Shown here: positions 62,136 through 64,000 of the stretch, piece by piece
Layout: each line of letters opens with the position of its first letter
Position numbering within the stretch: the first letter of the stretch is position 1
Made by a program: the position numbers and the translations under genes
Assembly (NCBI GenBank): GCA_027186245.1
Contig: CP114497.1
Span: forward strand, 4,967,501-5,031,500
DNA length: 64,000 nt
Reading direction: 5' to 3'
Origin: Coriaria nepalensis
Taxonomy: Eukaryota; Streptophyta; Magnoliopsida; Cucurbitales; Coriariaceae
The notes under the pieces: generated by a model
Databases searched by the model: none
Told to the model about the DNA's origin: nothing
Seen by the model: the letters and a program-made list of their open reading frames with translations, nothing else

Positions 62136-63640
62136 GTCAATACATAATCTCATTATTCCATCTTTCTTGCTTACAAACAAATCTAGTGCTTCCAATCTAC
62201 TCTGATTGATTGTAGGGCCTTCAATCTGGGGTTGCATCACGTTGAGTCGTGGCCCTTGAGCCCCTAGTGGACTGGACTTTTTTTCTTCAATTGCTCAATG
62301 GCGGCAGTCCTGAGCATAATGACCTTCCTTTCCATAACTATGATAGATATTTGAGCCTAATATGCATTCTCCTAGCTGTTTCCTTCTGCATTTTAGATAG
62401 TTAGGAAAAACACCCCTATCAGCAATGTTTACCTTCCTCTTTTGTTATTGTTGACCATCGAAATTTCTCTTTCCCTTATTGCTCATGTACACCTTAGCCT
62501 GATTGATTAATTGTTGGGTCTGAGATCCTTGACCCTTATGGAAATTATCATTTCCCTATTTGAATTGTCTCTTGGAGTTCTTTTGTGCCTCAAAGAACTT
62601 ATTTTGTTCCTCCTTCACTCGAGCTAGGTGATACTCTGGTCGAAGGGTTCTTCTAACACATTATGCTATGGTAGTTGGGGGATTATCACCGCTATCAATA
62701 ATAACGGCTAGTTTTGAGAAAAACATCTCCATCATTCTCCTAACTCTTTCCTCCTCGGTGTGTACAAAGAAAAGGCACAAGCGTGCTAATTAGTCAACTT
62801 TTTGAACAATATCTATCACTGGCATATTTCCTTATTTAAGGTTAATAAACCTTATTTGCTGGGCTGCCATAATGTTCCTATTATAATATTTATCATTAAA
62901 CTCTGCTACAAAATCTTCTCATGTCAATTATGCCACCAATAGTGAGCATTCTTCGTGAACATGTAGGTTGCACACATGACCTTCTCTCTCTCTCAATAAG
63001 ATCCATGAAATTCAAAACAGTTTGAATAGAGTACAACCACTCCTCAGCGACCAACGGATCCATTGAACTCTCAAATTTCGTGGGTGGGTTTCATACTACA
63101 AAAATGCTGATAAAGTGGCTCTTGTTGAATCTCTTGCATCCTATGATTACCACGGGCATGTCCTCGAGGTGGTATGTCCTCTTGTAGTACCTTATACTCT
63201 TGACCTTTTATCGAAATGCTTCCTTCACTATTTTGTCATTGTGACATTTTTCTCTATAATTCTCAATTTATGTGTTTTGTTTCTAAATGTTGTTGCAAGT
63301 TAGAAATCAACATTGCTAATTCTTATTATTTCCCTATATCTCGGGTACTAGCTTAGCTCGAGTAGCTCTAGTGCTTATGTTCTCATTTTTCTAGACATCT
63401 TATAACTTATGATCCTAACGTTTGGAAGTAGATATTTGTATCAACTCTCCAAGTACTATCTCGTAACATGTAACATGAAATACAATTGTGAAATGACATA
63501 ATTTGTATCTAAGAAACTCAATGCATTCACAAATTGAATCATTGAAATCAACAAACTAAATATACTTACTTAAACTTGTTGAGTTGGTGCGATGATGCGA
63601 GGTGGGGGAGCAGGATTTTCTTTGATACCAACTATAACGA
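62135..63640 (-). pseudogene. Chromovirus gag, knuckle and truncated RT start
   Basis: The minus strand carries gag pieces in order: AEEWLYSIQTVLNFMDLIER-ERRSC, a WWH-like piece, FVAEFNDKYYNRNIMAAQQ-like text across a shift, LARLCPFLCTHRGGKS in a shifted frame, and RMMEM. A knuckle-like YHSYGKEGHYAQDCRH follows, then FVSKKDGIMRLCIDY from the RT N-terminus. The rest of RT, RNase H and most of integrase are missing. Stops and shifts are frequent. Confidence 0.75.
63622..63634 (-). other. Possible tRNA-Met primer-binding site of the chromovirus
   Basis: The minus strand reads TTGGTATCAAAG, one base from the TGGTATCAGAG motif, upstream of gag. Sequence from 63,640 to the window end would then be the 5' LTR. 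Confidence 0.5.
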
Positions 63641-64000
63641 CCTGCGTTGTTTGAACCGTTACATTACTAACTCTTCCTTATAAAATTAGAGTAAAAAAAT
63701 TTTTTCCACCCAGGACTTAGCTTTGAAGAATCTTTTAAAACTTTCTTTATTAAAAGAGTTTCTTGACTAGTAGCAACATGTATCATATAAAAAAGGTATG
63801 TTATAGTGCTGCTATGAAATGTGCACATATCGACTATGAGATCTCAAAACATTTATAAGAAGGTTTTCGAGACATTGGATGATTCTTTATAATGCACCAA
63901 AATAATTGTAACTATCCTTATTTACAATATTAAAGCGAAAGTTTATAGCATAGCTATAGTCCTGGTACCACTACCTCCTCCGCAATCATCGCACTCTCTC

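Overview
This is plant nuclear DNA, very probably from a eudicot. It is AT-rich, its genes are split by many GT-AG introns, it carries plant-specific families (a FAR1-domain protein, plant fimbrin, a serine carboxypeptidase-like protein, AUGMIN subunit 1, the EAF1 N-terminus), and it is full of decayed plant LTR retrotransposons and MULE/CACTA DNA transposons. Nothing in the sequence fixes the species. All exon models were built by eye from splice signals, reading frame and remembered family sequence; no search was run.

Layout. (1) 1-1,500: first coding exon and 5' UTR exon of an EAF1-like chromatin gene running off the left edge (minus strand). (2) 1.6-5.6 kb: a retrotransposon graveyard with LTR-family pieces, a Ty3/gypsy RT-RNase H relic and a Ty1/copia fragment. 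(3) 7.1-10.35 kb: an apparently intact 14-exon serine carboxypeptidase-like gene (plus). (4) 11.2-20 kb: a decayed TAT/Athila-type gypsy element (plus), ending against an internally deleted copia element on the minus strand. (5) 20-30 kb: host-gene fragments (an AKR2-like ankyrin exon, an AUGMIN subunit 1 copy with a stop and a frameshift, a BASS1-like copy missing its 5' exons) around one apparently intact FAR1-related gene, plus CACTA and LTR pieces. (6) 31.2-38.6 kb: an apparently intact 14-exon fimbrin gene (minus). (7) 39.4-47.7 kb: a second copia element (gag relic, tRNA-Met primer site, probable LTR), a second TAT-type gag relic, another LTR and a plus-strand copia pol relic. (8) 47.7-51.9 kb: a foldback-type inverted-repeat element with a 1.9-kb solo-LTR-like insertion at its apex. 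(9) 53.9-54.2 kb: two cleanly spliced orphan exons. (10) 54.2-60.2 kb: a decayed MULE-like region with a DUF1985/Ulp1-type protease relic (plus) converging on a MuDR-type transposase relic (minus), separated by hairpin-unit tandem repeats and followed by a 9-bp minisatellite. (11) 61.6-64 kb: a chromovirus on the minus strand in which RT is joined directly to the integrase C-terminus.

The genes most likely functional are the EAF1 5' end, the carboxypeptidase, the FAR1-related gene and fimbrin. They show no common pathway. The items most worth a second look are the two tandem arrays of hairpin-forming units in two different inverted-repeat elements, the convergent protease/transposase element, and the cluster of exon-level host-gene fragments.
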